Shown: positions 1-6,010 of the stretch, in pieces
How positions within the stretch are numbered: position 1 is the stretch's first letter
Layout: the number at the start of each line of letters is the position of its first letter
NCBI GenBank assembly: GCA_021205485.1
Contig: JAJPXK010000034.1
Location: forward strand, 1-6,010
Direction: 5' to 3'
DNA: 6,010 bases
From: Clostridia bacterium
GTDB lineage: Bacteria; Bacillota; Clostridia; Christensenellales; Borkfalkiaceae
Position numbers and translations under genes: made by a program
The notes under the pieces: model-generated
Seen by the model: the letters and a program-made list of their open reading frames with translations, nothing else
Told to the model about the DNA's origin: nothing
Databases searched by the model: none

Positions 1-751
1 TGTCCCTCTCATAAGAGCTACGCAGCCCTTTCGCCGCGTACACTTCCCTTACGGGCTCGCGCGTTATCCAGACCCTTATAGTGTCGCCTACGCCGTTTAA
101 CAAAAGGGCGCCTATCGCGGCGGAAGATTTTACCACGGCGCTGTCGTACGTACCCGCCTCGGTCACCCCTAAATGCAGGGGATAATCTGTTTTTGAGGCG
201 AGAAGGGTGTACGCCCTGTAGGTAAGCGGAACGGATGAGGCCTTTACCGAAATCACGATATCCTCCACCCCGTATTTTTCTAAAAGGCGAACGCTGTGCA
301 AAGCGCTTTCTACCAAAGAAAATTCGTTTTTGCCGTATTTTTCAAGATATTCCCTCTCTACGCTGCCCGTGTTGCTGCCTACCCGCACAGGGATATTATG
401 AGCCTTTATGCAGTCGGCCACAAGTTTAATTTTATCCTCGCCGCCTATGTTGCCCGGGTTTATGCGTACCTTGTCGCAGCCGTTTTCTATCGCGGCTACG
501 GCGAGGCGGGCGGAAAAATGTATATCGGCGACTATTGGAATATGGATTTGTTTTTTAATCTCTTTTATGGCCGCGGCGTCGGCGTCGTCTAAAACCGATA
601 CCCTTATAATCTCGCAGCCGGCTTTTTCAAGCTCAAAAATCTGACTTGTCACAGCGGAAATGTCCGAAGTTTTCGCCGTACACATAGACTGTATTTTGAC
701 GCTCGCGCCGCCGCCTACCTTTACGCCGCCTATATTTACCTGTTTTGTCAT
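1..751 (-). CDS. ispG: 4-hydroxy-3-methylbut-2-en-1-yl diphosphate synthase IspG (GcpE), 3' end cut by window edge
   Basis: IspG carries out the penultimate step of the MEP isoprenoid pathway: reductive ring opening of the cyclic diphosphate MEcPP to HMBPP, using a [4Fe-4S] cluster and electrons from flavodoxin or ferredoxin, in the cytoplasm. I read 250 codons on the minus strand without a stop. Family hallmarks are the N-terminal GG(V)KVGGGASVKIQSM segment (about residues 8-23), LEKAGCEIIRVSV (41-53), IPIVADIHF (71-79), KVRINPGNIG (94-103), VISVKASSVPLTYRAY (166-181), DYPLHLGVTEAGT (189-201) and LLNGVGDTIRV (217-227). Together these cover the TIM-barrel domain. The C-terminal part with the cluster-binding cysteines, roughly 100 residues in the usual ~350-residue protein, lies beyond position 1. 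The ATG at 751 is chosen because it matches the usual family N-terminus and has an AAAGG ribosome-binding sequence (760-764) 8 bases upstream. Odd points are VGSNTGS (124-130), where many homologues have IGVN(S/A)GS, and a Trp at 228 where Ser is common. The gene follows nrdR rather than the dxr-rseP pair often seen upstream of ispG. Confidence 0.95.
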   Translation of the reverse strand, partial: MTKQVNIGGVKVGGGASVKIQSMCTAKTSDISAVTSQIFELEKAGCEIIRVSVLDDADAAAIKEIKKQIHIPIVADIHFSARLAVAAIENGCDKVRINPGNIGGEDKIKLVADCIKAHNIPVRVGSNTGSVEREYLEKYGKNEFSLVESALHSVRLLEKYGVEDIVISVKASSVPLTYRAYTLLASKTDYPLHLGVTEAGTYDSAVVKSSAAIGALLLNGVGDTIRVWITREPVREVYAAKGLRSSYERD

Positions 752-771
752 ACGCTCAACCTTTAATTTAA

Positions 772-797
772 TAACGCCGCTTTGTAAGGCGGCGTTA
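772..797 (-). terminator. Hairpin before ispG, possible weak terminator or attenuator
   Basis: The perfect 9-bp inverted repeat TAACGCCGC / GCGGCGTTA has an 8-base loop. Read on the minus strand, it is followed by TTATTAAATT, which is T-rich but interrupted by A, so it is only a mediocre intrinsic terminator. It lies downstream of nrdR, and its base is about 20 nt before the ispG start. It could end part of the nrdR transcription or shape the ispG leader. The stem is seen in the sequence; the function is inferred. Confidence 0.5.
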
Positions 798-812
798 ATG
801 CTTGTTATTTGT

Positions 813-837
813 AGCCCGCGGCGAGACGCCGCAAGCT
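813..837 (-). other. Stem-loop just after the nrdR stop codon
   Basis: On the minus-strand RNA, AGCUUGCGGCG and CGCCGCGGGCU pair as an 11-bp stem, with two internal G-U pairs and a UCU loop. It starts 5 nt after the nrdR TAA. No U-tract follows (the next bases are ACAAAUAAC), so it is not a standard intrinsic terminator. It may protect the nrdR mRNA 3' end or be part of a two-hairpin intercistronic structure. Confidence 0.45.
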
Positions 838-842
838 GAGAG

Positions 843-1313
843 TTACTTGTTTTCCGATTCTTTGTTGTCCATTATGTTTTTAAGTTCCTGCATAAAGCTC
901 TCTTCGTCGGTAAACGAACGATATACGCTCGCAAAGCGGATATACGCCACTTTGTCGAGGGTTTTAAGCTCTTCCATAACCATTTCGCCTATGTCTTTGG
1001 AGGATATCTCCTGATCCATAGAGTTATACACCTGCTTTGTCACCTTTTCGGCGAGGGCGTCTATATCGGCCATGGATACGGGACGCTTGGCGCACGCCAT
1101 TATTACAGATTTTTTGATCTTCTGTATATCGTAAGCCTGGCGGTTGCCGGTGGACTTTATTACAAGGACGGGAGTTTCTTCAATGGTCTCGTAGGTGGTG
1201 AAACGCCTTCCGCAGCCTATGCACTCCCTTCTGCGCCTTATCGTCCTGCCTTCGTCGGCGGAACGGCTGTCAATAACTTTGCTGTCTTCGCAGCCGCAAT
1301 ACAAACATTTCAT
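843..1313 (-). CDS. nrdR: Transcriptional repressor NrdR
   Basis: NrdR is the ATP/dATP-sensing zinc-finger repressor of ribonucleotide reductase operons; it binds paired NrdR boxes over nrd promoters. The 156-residue length is normal for the family. The N-terminal zinc ribbon is intact, with C3-x2-C6 and C31-x2-C34, and contains the family signatures VIDSR (13-17), the IRRRREC stretch (25-31) and RRFTTYE (36-42). An ATP-cone domain follows at about residues 49-139, including a basic and polar nucleotide-binding stretch near K53-R58 and the conserved VAYIRFASVYRSF ending. The last ~15 residues are a charged tail. The ATG at 1313 gives the canonical MKCxxC start and has AAGGGG (1321-1326) 7 bases upstream. 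The gene has its own sigma-A-type promoter containing an NrdR-box-like sequence, which suggests autoregulation (inference). No nrd gene lies in the window, so its reductase targets must be elsewhere. The identification is secure. Confidence 0.97.
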   Translation of the reverse strand: MKCLYCGCEDSKVIDSRSADEGRTIRRRRECIGCGRRFTTYETIEETPVLVIKSTGNRQAYDIQKIKKSVIMACAKRPVSMADIDALAEKVTKQVYNSMDQEISSKDIGEMVMEELKTLDKVAYIRFASVYRSFTDEESFMQELKNIMDNKESENK

Positions 1314-1314
1314 A

Positions 1315-1330
1315 GGATATCCCCTTGTGT
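1315..1330 (-). promoter_or_regulatory. Possible second, degenerate NrdR half-box in the nrdR leader
   Basis: On the minus strand this reads ACACAAGGGGATATCC. Its first six bases repeat the left half of the upstream box and match the NrdR-box left arm, but the right half does not match. Its start lies exactly 32 bp from that of the upstream box, close to the three-helical-turn spacing known for paired NrdR boxes. It overlaps the nrdR ribosome-binding sequence and the 8-bp palindrome GGATATCC. The functional assignment is tentative. Confidence 0.35.
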
Positions 1331-1340
1331 CGTTTTGCTC

Positions 1341-1369
1341 ATTTTATCACAAAATCTTGTGTTTGTAAA
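1341..1369 (-). promoter_or_regulatory. Sigma-A-type promoter of nrdR
   Basis: On the minus strand there is a -35 element TTTACA (1364-1369), a spacer of exactly 17 bp, and a -10 element TAAAAT (1341-1346). The -10 is preceded by TGA, an extended -10 arrangement. Each hexamer is five of six bases from consensus. Transcription would start near 1334, giving a leader of about 20 nt before the nrdR ATG. It separates nrdR from the purL transcript. Confidence 0.8.
1347..1362 (-). promoter_or_regulatory. NrdR box in the nrdR promoter spacer
   Basis: The minus-strand sequence ACACAAGATTTTGTGA matches the known NrdR-box consensus ACACWATATATWGTGT at 13 of 16 positions by hand count. CACAA and TTGTG form the symmetric arms. 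It occupies 16 of the 17 spacer bases and abuts the -10 element, so a bound repressor would block RNA polymerase. The match and position are seen in the sequence; autoregulation is inferred. Confidence 0.65.
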
Positions 1370-1393
1370 GAGTTAAAGGGCAAATTTCGGCTT

Positions 1394-2569
1394 TTAAAAA
1401 TCAAAAACGGCCGTTTTTGTATCGCTTGTATGCAGGCAGGCGACGTTTACGCAGTAGCCGCAGTCGCAAAGCTTCTGCTTTTTGCCGCCGTTTAAGGCGA
1501 AGATGTGTTTCCCGTTGGTTACTATAATGTTTCCGCCGCCGTCTATATCGTAGTCGGCCGCCCCGCTGAATAATACCTCGTCAGCCCCGTTTATCAGCTT
1601 CCACGACAGGGGAATAAAGCCGAAGTCCTTATCCTTTTTGCGGGAATTTCTCTTATATTCCTTGTCAACGTTTACAAGGTTGCCGTCGATAAAAATCTTT
1701 CTGCCGTCCTGCTTGCGCTTTTTTGCAGGGTTGTCGCCGCCCGTACCGCCCGAAACTACGCTTTTGCCCGTAAAGGCGATTATAAAAAAGTGGATAAAGT
1801 TTACCAGAGCCTGCAAAAGCCTGAAGGGAATGAGCAGAATTTCTATTACGGGGTTGCCCCTCTTTTGCTTTGCGGGGGCCTTTATGGAGTACACCTCGCC
1901 GTTATAATAAACCGGCCTGAAATAGCTGAAATTTTTATCCTCTTTTACGGAGGTCACTTCCATTTTGTCAAGGTCGAGCATACATATGTACGAAGGGGAA
2001 TATCCGCAAAATTCGCCGTCGCCGCTTCTTGCGACGCCCCGCGACGAAAAGTAGATTTTATTGCAGTCGTCGGGGGATATAAAGGGGTATTCGTCCATAG
2101 TGTCGCCGCAGGTTACGCTTTTATAGTCGTACCCGTCAAGGTTTATAAGGGCGATATCGGCGTTATGCGAGCCGTTTTGGACCGAGCAGGCCAATACGCC
2201 GTTTTTACTGTCGCAGAATATGCCGCTGAAGACGCTTTCGGCGGAGTTTACAACGTGAGCCTCGTTGTCCTTTTTAACCGAAAAATCCTTGGTATATACG
2301 CCCGAGGTATCGCCAGCGGTAAAGCTGTAGGCAACCTTTTCGCCGCCCGCCATACATACTCCGCTTAAAACGCCCTGCGCCTCTTCGTCTTCAAAGCGTT
2401 CGTCGTCGCCCCTGAATTTTGCCCCGTCGCCGCTTTGTTTCCACTCTTTTGAGCGGCGGATAGATTCAAGATTGCTCCTGTACGAGCGGAAAAAGCCGCC
2501 CTCCTGCTTTGTGATTTTACCGTCGTCGTAGAGACAGATATCCTCGCCGTCGGTATAAACAAATTTCAT
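1394..2569 (-). CDS. Unrecognised 391-residue protein, propeller-like with an internal hydrophobic segment
   Basis: I do not recognise a named family. The N-terminus (MKFVYTDGEDICLYDDGK) and later stretches look like beta-propeller blades: IALINLDGYDYKSVTCGDT followed by DEYPFISPDDCNKIYFSSRG (about 139-177) resembles TolB/PD40-type repeats, as does ADYDIDGGGNIIVTNGKHIF (338-357). No signal peptide is seen. Residues 240-268 (from PVIEILLIPF to AFTG) form a hydrophobic stretch long enough for a membrane segment or a buried amphipathic helix. A strongly basic region follows (KKRK at 283-286, then RNSRKKDKD at 308-316). A C-terminal cysteine group CxCxxCxxxxCxH lies at 368-380. The ATG at 2569 has AAGAGGG (2573-2579) just upstream and starts 18 bp after the purL stop, so it is probably cotranscribed and translated independently. 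It could be a cytoplasmic propeller held at the inner face of the membrane; no enzymatic function is evident. That the gene is real is well supported, but its role is unknown. Confidence 0.85.
   Translation of the reverse strand: MKFVYTDGEDICLYDDGKITKQEGGFFRSYRSNLESIRRSKEWKQSGDGAKFRGDDERFEDEEAQGVLSGVCMAGGEKVAYSFTAGDTSGVYTKDFSVKKDNEAHVVNSAESVFSGIFCDSKNGVLACSVQNGSHNADIALINLDGYDYKSVTCGDTMDEYPFISPDDCNKIYFSSRGVARSGDGEFCGYSPSYICMLDLDKMEVTSVKEDKNFSYFRPVYYNGEVYSIKAPAKQKRGNPVIEILLIPFRLLQALVNFIHFFIIAFTGKSVVSGGTGGDNPAKKRKQDGRKIFIDGNLVNVDKEYKRNSRKKDKDFGFIPLSWKLINGADEVLFSGAADYDIDGGGNIIVTNGKHIFALNGGKKQKLCDCGYCVNVACLHTSDTKTAVFDF
1402..1419. repeat. 18-bp perfect palindrome at the 3' end of the propeller-like gene
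   Basis: CAAAAACGGCCGTTTTTG is perfectly self-complementary, with A-tract, CGGCCG core and T-tract. It sits inside the last codons of the 391-residue gene (encoding roughly KTAVF), about 5 nt before the stop. As RNA it could form a 7-bp stem with a GGCC loop, with the U-run inside the stem, so it is not a standard terminator. No clear terminator is seen elsewhere between this gene and the nrdR promoter. Confidence 0.6.
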
Positions 2570-2587
2570 ATTCCCTCTTATAAAGCC

Positions 2588-5500
2588 TTATTTAAAATAT
2601 TTTACGCCGCTTTCGAATATCTTCATATCGAAGTTCGCGGGGTAGTTTTTGTAGAGGTTTTCGCCCGCGCGTTCGCTGTGGCCCATCTTGCCGTATACCC
2701 TGCCGTCGGGGGAGGTTATGCCCTCTATGGCGTACATGCTGCCGTTAGGGTTATAGGGGCTTGTCATGGTAGGTTTGCCCGATAAATCCACGTACTGCGT
2801 GGCTATCTGGCCGTTAGCCCTCATAACTTCAAGCTCTTTTTCGGGGGCTATGAGTTTGCCCTCGCCGTGAGACACGGGGACGGCGTACACGTCGCCTACC
2901 TTGCAGCCCGAAAGCCAGGGGGATATGGCGGATGCGACGCGGATATTTACCATCGTGGATACGTGGCGGGAAATGTTGTTGTAAGTAAGCGTAGGCGAGC
3001 CCGCTTTGAGGGGGCTTACCTTGCCGTAGGGCACAAGCCCGAGTTTAATCAGAGCCTGGAAGCCGTTGCATATGCCGAGGATAAGGCCGTCGCGGTTTTC
3101 AAGCAGGTTCTGGATGCGTTCTGAAACGGCGGGATTTTTAAATGTTGTGGCTATAAACTTGCCCGAGCCGTCGGGCTCGTCGCCGCCCGAAAATCCTCCG
3201 GGGAACGCTATGATGTTGGCGTTGTCTATCGCCTTTATTATTGCCTTTACGCTGTCTTCAATGTCCTGAGCGGTGCGGTTGCGGATTACAAGTATCTCGG
3301 TTTCCGCCCCCGCCAGCCTGAATTTACGCGCCGTGTCAAGCTCGCAGTTCGTCCCGGGGAAGGCGGGTATAAACACCCTCGGCTTCGCCGTTTTTATATT
3401 TACGCTCGCGTATACGCCCGATTTATTGCAGTCGCAGTCGGGTATTTTGCCCTGCGCGGGGGCTGTGGCGGGGAACACGCCGTCAAGCTTTGAAGTATAG
3501 GCGTTTAACGCTATGTTATAGTCAACTTTTTCGCCGCCGCAGGCAAAGCCGCCCTTTGACGACTTGCCGAGGTAAAGGCTGTCTACGCCCTCCAACGCCG
3601 ATATATCGTCGGTTGAAATTATTATATCGCCGTAGCGTTCGGCAAAAATTTCGCCGCTTTCGCGCTCAAAGTCAAAGCCGAAGCCGTTGCCGAAGCAGCT
3701 CTTTGCCACAGCGGAGGCGACGCCGCCCTTTTCTATAACCGTTGCGAAAGCTATTTGCCCCGCGGATATGCCCGAATTAACGGCCGCATACAGCTTTTTG
3801 AGGTAGTCAAAGTCGGGGATATAATTTTTATCCTTTTTCATAGGCAGAAGATAGAGCTTCTGCCCCTCTTTTGTAATTACGTTTGTTATAAGTTTTGACG
3901 CCTTGGCGGGGGCGAGGGCGAAGGAGATAAGCGTAGGAGGAACGTCAATATCCTCGAACGAACCGCTCATAGAGTCCTTGCCGCCTATGGCGCCTAATCC
4001 TAAGTTTATCTGCGCGTACAACGCCCCTAAGAGGGCCGAAAGGGGGACGCCCCAGCGGTATTTGCCGTCTCTGAGCCGCATGAAAAACTCCTGCAGGGTA
4101 AGGCGTATATCCTTCATATCGGCGCCCGCCGCTACAACTTTTGCGACGGATGTCACTATGGAATATATGGCCCCCGTGAAGGGCGAAGAAGACATAAGTT
4201 CGGGGTTGTAGCCGTAGGCCGATACCGTGCAGTCGTCGGTTTCGCCGCCTACAAACTTTGCGGCGATGGCCGTTACGGGCGTAAGCTGGTACTTGCCGCC
4301 AAAGGGCATATATACCGACTTCGCCCCGATGGTAGAGTCGAACATTTCCGCGAGGCCCTTTTTAGAGCATACGTTAAGGTCGGATAAAACCTTTGTAAAA
4401 TCTTTTGCGAAGTCGCAACTATGCGGTTTGAAAAAGTCAGTAACGTTTTCTTTTATGGCGGCGGCGTTGCGCTGCTTTACGCCGTTTGTGTCAAGAAAAT
4501 CTCGGGAGATATCCACTATGGCGTTGCCGCGGTGGTACATCTTCATACGCCTGTCGCTTGTAACCGTCGCGACGGGGGTAGCGTCAAGGTTTTCTTCAGC
4601 GGCGAGAGCTATAAACGCATCTGCATCATTTTTGTCTACCACTACCGCCATTCTCTCCTGAGATTCCGAAATGGCGAGTTCGGTGCCCGAAAGACCCTCG
4701 TACTTTTTAGGCACTTTATCGAGCTGTATTTCAAGGCCGTCGGCAAGCTCGCCTATGGCTACCGACACGCCGCCCGCGCCGAAGTCGTTGCACTTTTTAA
4801 TCATCCGCGTGGCGTTTTTATTTAAGAACAGCCTCTGAAGCTTTCTCTCGGTTAAAGCGTTGCCTTTCTGCACTTCGGCCCCGCACGTCTGCACCGATTT
4901 TACGTCGTGAGCTTTGGAAGAACCCGTGGCCCCGCCGCAGCCGTCGCGGCCCGTAGCCCCGCCGAGGAGGATTATTACGTCGCCCTCAGCAGGCCTTTCG
5001 CGGTAAATCATATCCGAGGGGGCGCCGCCTACGACAAAGCCCGTTTCAAGCCGCTTTGCCACATACCCGGGGTGGTAAACCTCGTCTACCTGGCCCGTCG
5101 CAAGCCCTATCTGGTTGCCGTAGGAAGAAAATCCCGCGGCGGCCGTCTTTGTTATAACCCTTTGAGGGAGCTTGCCCTTTATTGTTTTATCCAGAGGCAC
5201 TGTAGGGTCTGCCGCGCCCGTTATTCTCATAGACTGCAAAACGTACGTCCTGCCCGATAAGGGGTCGCGGATGGCCCCGCCTAAGCAGGTAGCCGCGCCG
5301 CCGAAAGGCTCTATCTCGGTAGGGTGGTTGTGCGTTTCGTTTTTGAACATTACCGTATAGTCGGTAGGTTTGCCGTCAAGCTCGGCGTTTACCTTTATAG
5401 AGCAGGCGTTTATCTCGTCCGACTCGTCAAGGTTATTTAAAAGCCCTTCCTTTTTAAGCTTTTTAACGGCTATTGTGGCTATATCCATAAGGCAGGGGTA

Positions 5501-6010
5501 CTTGTCGGGCCTGTCTGTATAAAGTTCCCTGAATAAATCGTTGTAAAGGGCGTACGCTTTCTGCACGTGAGGGTTGTCGCTGTCGATTTCAACGTCGGTG
5601 ATTTCCGTGGCGAACGTGGTATGGCGGCAGTGGTCAGACCAGTATGTATCTATAACTTTAAGTTCGGTTTCGGTAGGGTCCCTGCCCTCCTTTTCAAAGT
5701 AAGAACGTACGAAAACAAGGTCCTCTACCGACATCGCAAAGCTCATTTTTGCGTGGTAGGCCGCAACTTCTGCGTCCGTCATCTTTGTAAAGCCAGCAAT
5801 TACAGGCACGTCGGCGGCGTCTACTGCGACGTGAGCCAGCGACTGCGGCTTATCCAGAGTCACCTCTTCGCTCTCTACGGGGTTGATAAGGTGACGCTTG
5901 ATCTTTTCAAGCTGCGTAGCCGTTACGCCGCTTACGGCGTAGACTGTGGCGCACTTTATCAGAGGGCGTTCCTTGCGGGTTAAAAGCTGTACGCACTGAG
6001 CGGCGGAGTC
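2588..6010 (-). CDS. purL: Phosphoribosylformylglycinamidine synthase PurL, single-chain form, 5' end outside window
   Basis: PurL converts FGAR, glutamine and ATP to FGAM in de novo purine synthesis, in the cytoplasm. The frame is open for 1140 residues to the window edge, and about 100 N-terminal residues are missing compared with the ~1240-residue clostridial/streptococcal long form. Numbering from the first visible codon, the linker motif SDHCRHTTF is at about 125-133. The synthetase ATP/FGAR site follows, with ETHNHPTEIEPFGG (H227, H229). Next come DFGAGG and the second synthetase half with GGKDSMSG (D679). The C-terminal glutamine amidotransferase has FPGTNCE, FPGGFSGGDEPDG, GICNGFQ with nucleophile C981, and PVSHGEGK with H1048 and E1050. 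The catalytic residues I can check are present, so the enzyme should be active and able to use glutamine without separate PurQ and PurS subunits. The GTG at 5863 is an internal Val, not the start: homology continues upstream through RPLIKCATVYAVSGVTATQLEK. It ends in a normal VKYFK C-terminus and TAA. The 391-residue gene follows after 18 bp. Confidence 0.97.
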   Translation of the reverse strand, partial: DSAAQCVQLLTRKERPLIKCATVYAVSGVTATQLEKIKRHLINPVESEEVTLDKPQSLAHVAVDAADVPVIAGFTKMTDAEVAAYHAKMSFAMSVEDLVFVRSYFEKEGRDPTETELKVIDTYWSDHCRHTTFATEITDVEIDSDNPHVQKAYALYNDLFRELYTDRPDKYPCLMDIATIAVKKLKKEGLLNNLDESDEINACSIKVNAELDGKPTDYTVMFKNETHNHPTEIEPFGGAATCLGGAIRDPLSGRTYVLQSMRITGAADPTVPLDKTIKGKLPQRVITKTAAAGFSSYGNQIGLATGQVDEVYHPGYVAKRLETGFVVGGAPSDMIYRERPAEGDVIILLGGATGRDGCGGATGSSKAHDVKSVQTCGAEVQKGNALTERKLQRLFLNKNATRMIKKCNDFGAGGVSVAIGELADGLEIQLDKVPKKYEGLSGTELAISESQERMAVVVDKNDADAFIALAAEENLDATPVATVTSDRRMKMYHRGNAIVDISRDFLDTNGVKQRNAAAIKENVTDFFKPHSCDFAKDFTKVLSDLNVCSKKGLAEMFDSTIGAKSVYMPFGGKYQLTPVTAIAAKFVGGETDDCTVSAYGYNPELMSSSPFTGAIYSIVTSVAKVVAAGADMKDIRLTLQEFFMRLRDGKYRWGVPLSALLGALYAQINLGLGAIGGKDSMSGSFEDIDVPPTLISFALAPAKASKLITNVITKEGQKLYLLPMKKDKNYIPDFDYLKKLYAAVNSGISAGQIAFATVIEKGGVASAVAKSCFGNGFGFDFERESGEIFAERYGDIIISTDDISALEGVDSLYLGKSSKGGFACGGEKVDYNIALNAYTSKLDGVFPATAPAQGKIPDCDCNKSGVYASVNIKTAKPRVFIPAFPGTNCELDTARKFRLAGAETEILVIRNRTAQDIEDSVKAIIKAIDNANIIAFPGGFSGGDEPDGSGKFIATTFKNPAVSERIQNLLENRDGLILGICNGFQALIKLGLVPYGKVSPLKAGSPTLTYNNISRHVSTMVNIRVASAISPWLSGCKVGDVYAVPVSHGEGKLIAPEKELEVMRANGQIATQYVDLSGKPTMTSPYNPNGSMYAIEGITSPDGRVYGKMGHSERAGENLYKNYPANFDMKIFESGVKYFK

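Noticed and set aside
752..842. Sigma-A promoter for ispG
   Set aside because: T/A-rich strings near 762-775 could serve as a -10, but no matching -35 lies at a proper 16-18 bp spacing.
1790..2368. Open plus-strand frame of 192 codons opposite the propeller-like gene
   Set aside because: It lies wholly antisense to a gene that has a good ribosome-binding site and plausible protein motifs. The translation shows no recognisable motif, and such open shadows are common opposite GC-rich codons.
2365..2562. Minus-strand frame of 65 codons in another phase at the start of the 391-residue gene
   Set aside because: It is an out-of-phase overlap within a better-supported gene, with a low-complexity Ala/Thr/Arg-rich translation and no ribosome-binding signal of note.
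2570..2587. Possible promoter or terminator between purL and the 391-residue gene
   Set aside because: The 18-bp gap holds only the ribosome-binding sequence; it is too short for either element and shows no inverted repeat.
5861..5863. GTG as the start of a 1091-residue PurL
   Set aside because: The frame stays open to the window edge, and the 49 upstream codons encode sequence homologous to the PurL N-terminal domain. This is an internal Val codon.
5567..5983. Open plus-strand frame of 138 codons opposite purL
   Set aside because: It is fully antisense to the conserved PurL coding sequence, with no recognisable product.

Overview
The window looks like chromosomal core sequence from a bacterium of the Bacillota, most likely class Clostridia. 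The main evidence is a single-chain PurL of the long clostridial/streptococcal type (synthetase plus glutaminase in one polypeptide), an NrdR repressor, and a Clostridia-like IspG. Ile is frequently coded by ATA and Gly/Ala by GGC/GCC/GCG, which suits a moderately GC-rich, possibly uncultured gut lineage. The genus cannot be told from this sequence.

All four genes lie on the minus strand, so transcription runs from high to low coordinates. First comes purL (6010 to 2588), whose 5' end lies outside the window. After an 18-bp gap comes an unrecognised 391-residue protein (2569 to 1394) that looks like a beta-propeller interrupted by a hydrophobic segment; it is probably cotranscribed with purL. 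An 80-bp gap then carries a strong sigma-A-type promoter for nrdR (1313 to 843). Its 17-bp spacer is almost filled by a near-consensus NrdR box, and a half-site lies 32 bp downstream. A 91-bp gap with two hairpins separates nrdR from ispG (751 to the window edge), whose 3' end is cut off. No plus-strand gene is credible, and no stretch above 300 bp lacks a gene.

The genes do not form one pathway. PurL makes purine nucleotides, NrdR reads ATP/dATP to control deoxynucleotide synthesis, and IspG makes isoprenoid precursors. The best regulatory observation is the apparent autoregulatory NrdR site. The least explained gene is the propeller-like protein behind purL. I see no mobile element, CRISPR array, tRNA, rRNA or defence-type system, and most of the window is ordinary housekeeping sequence.
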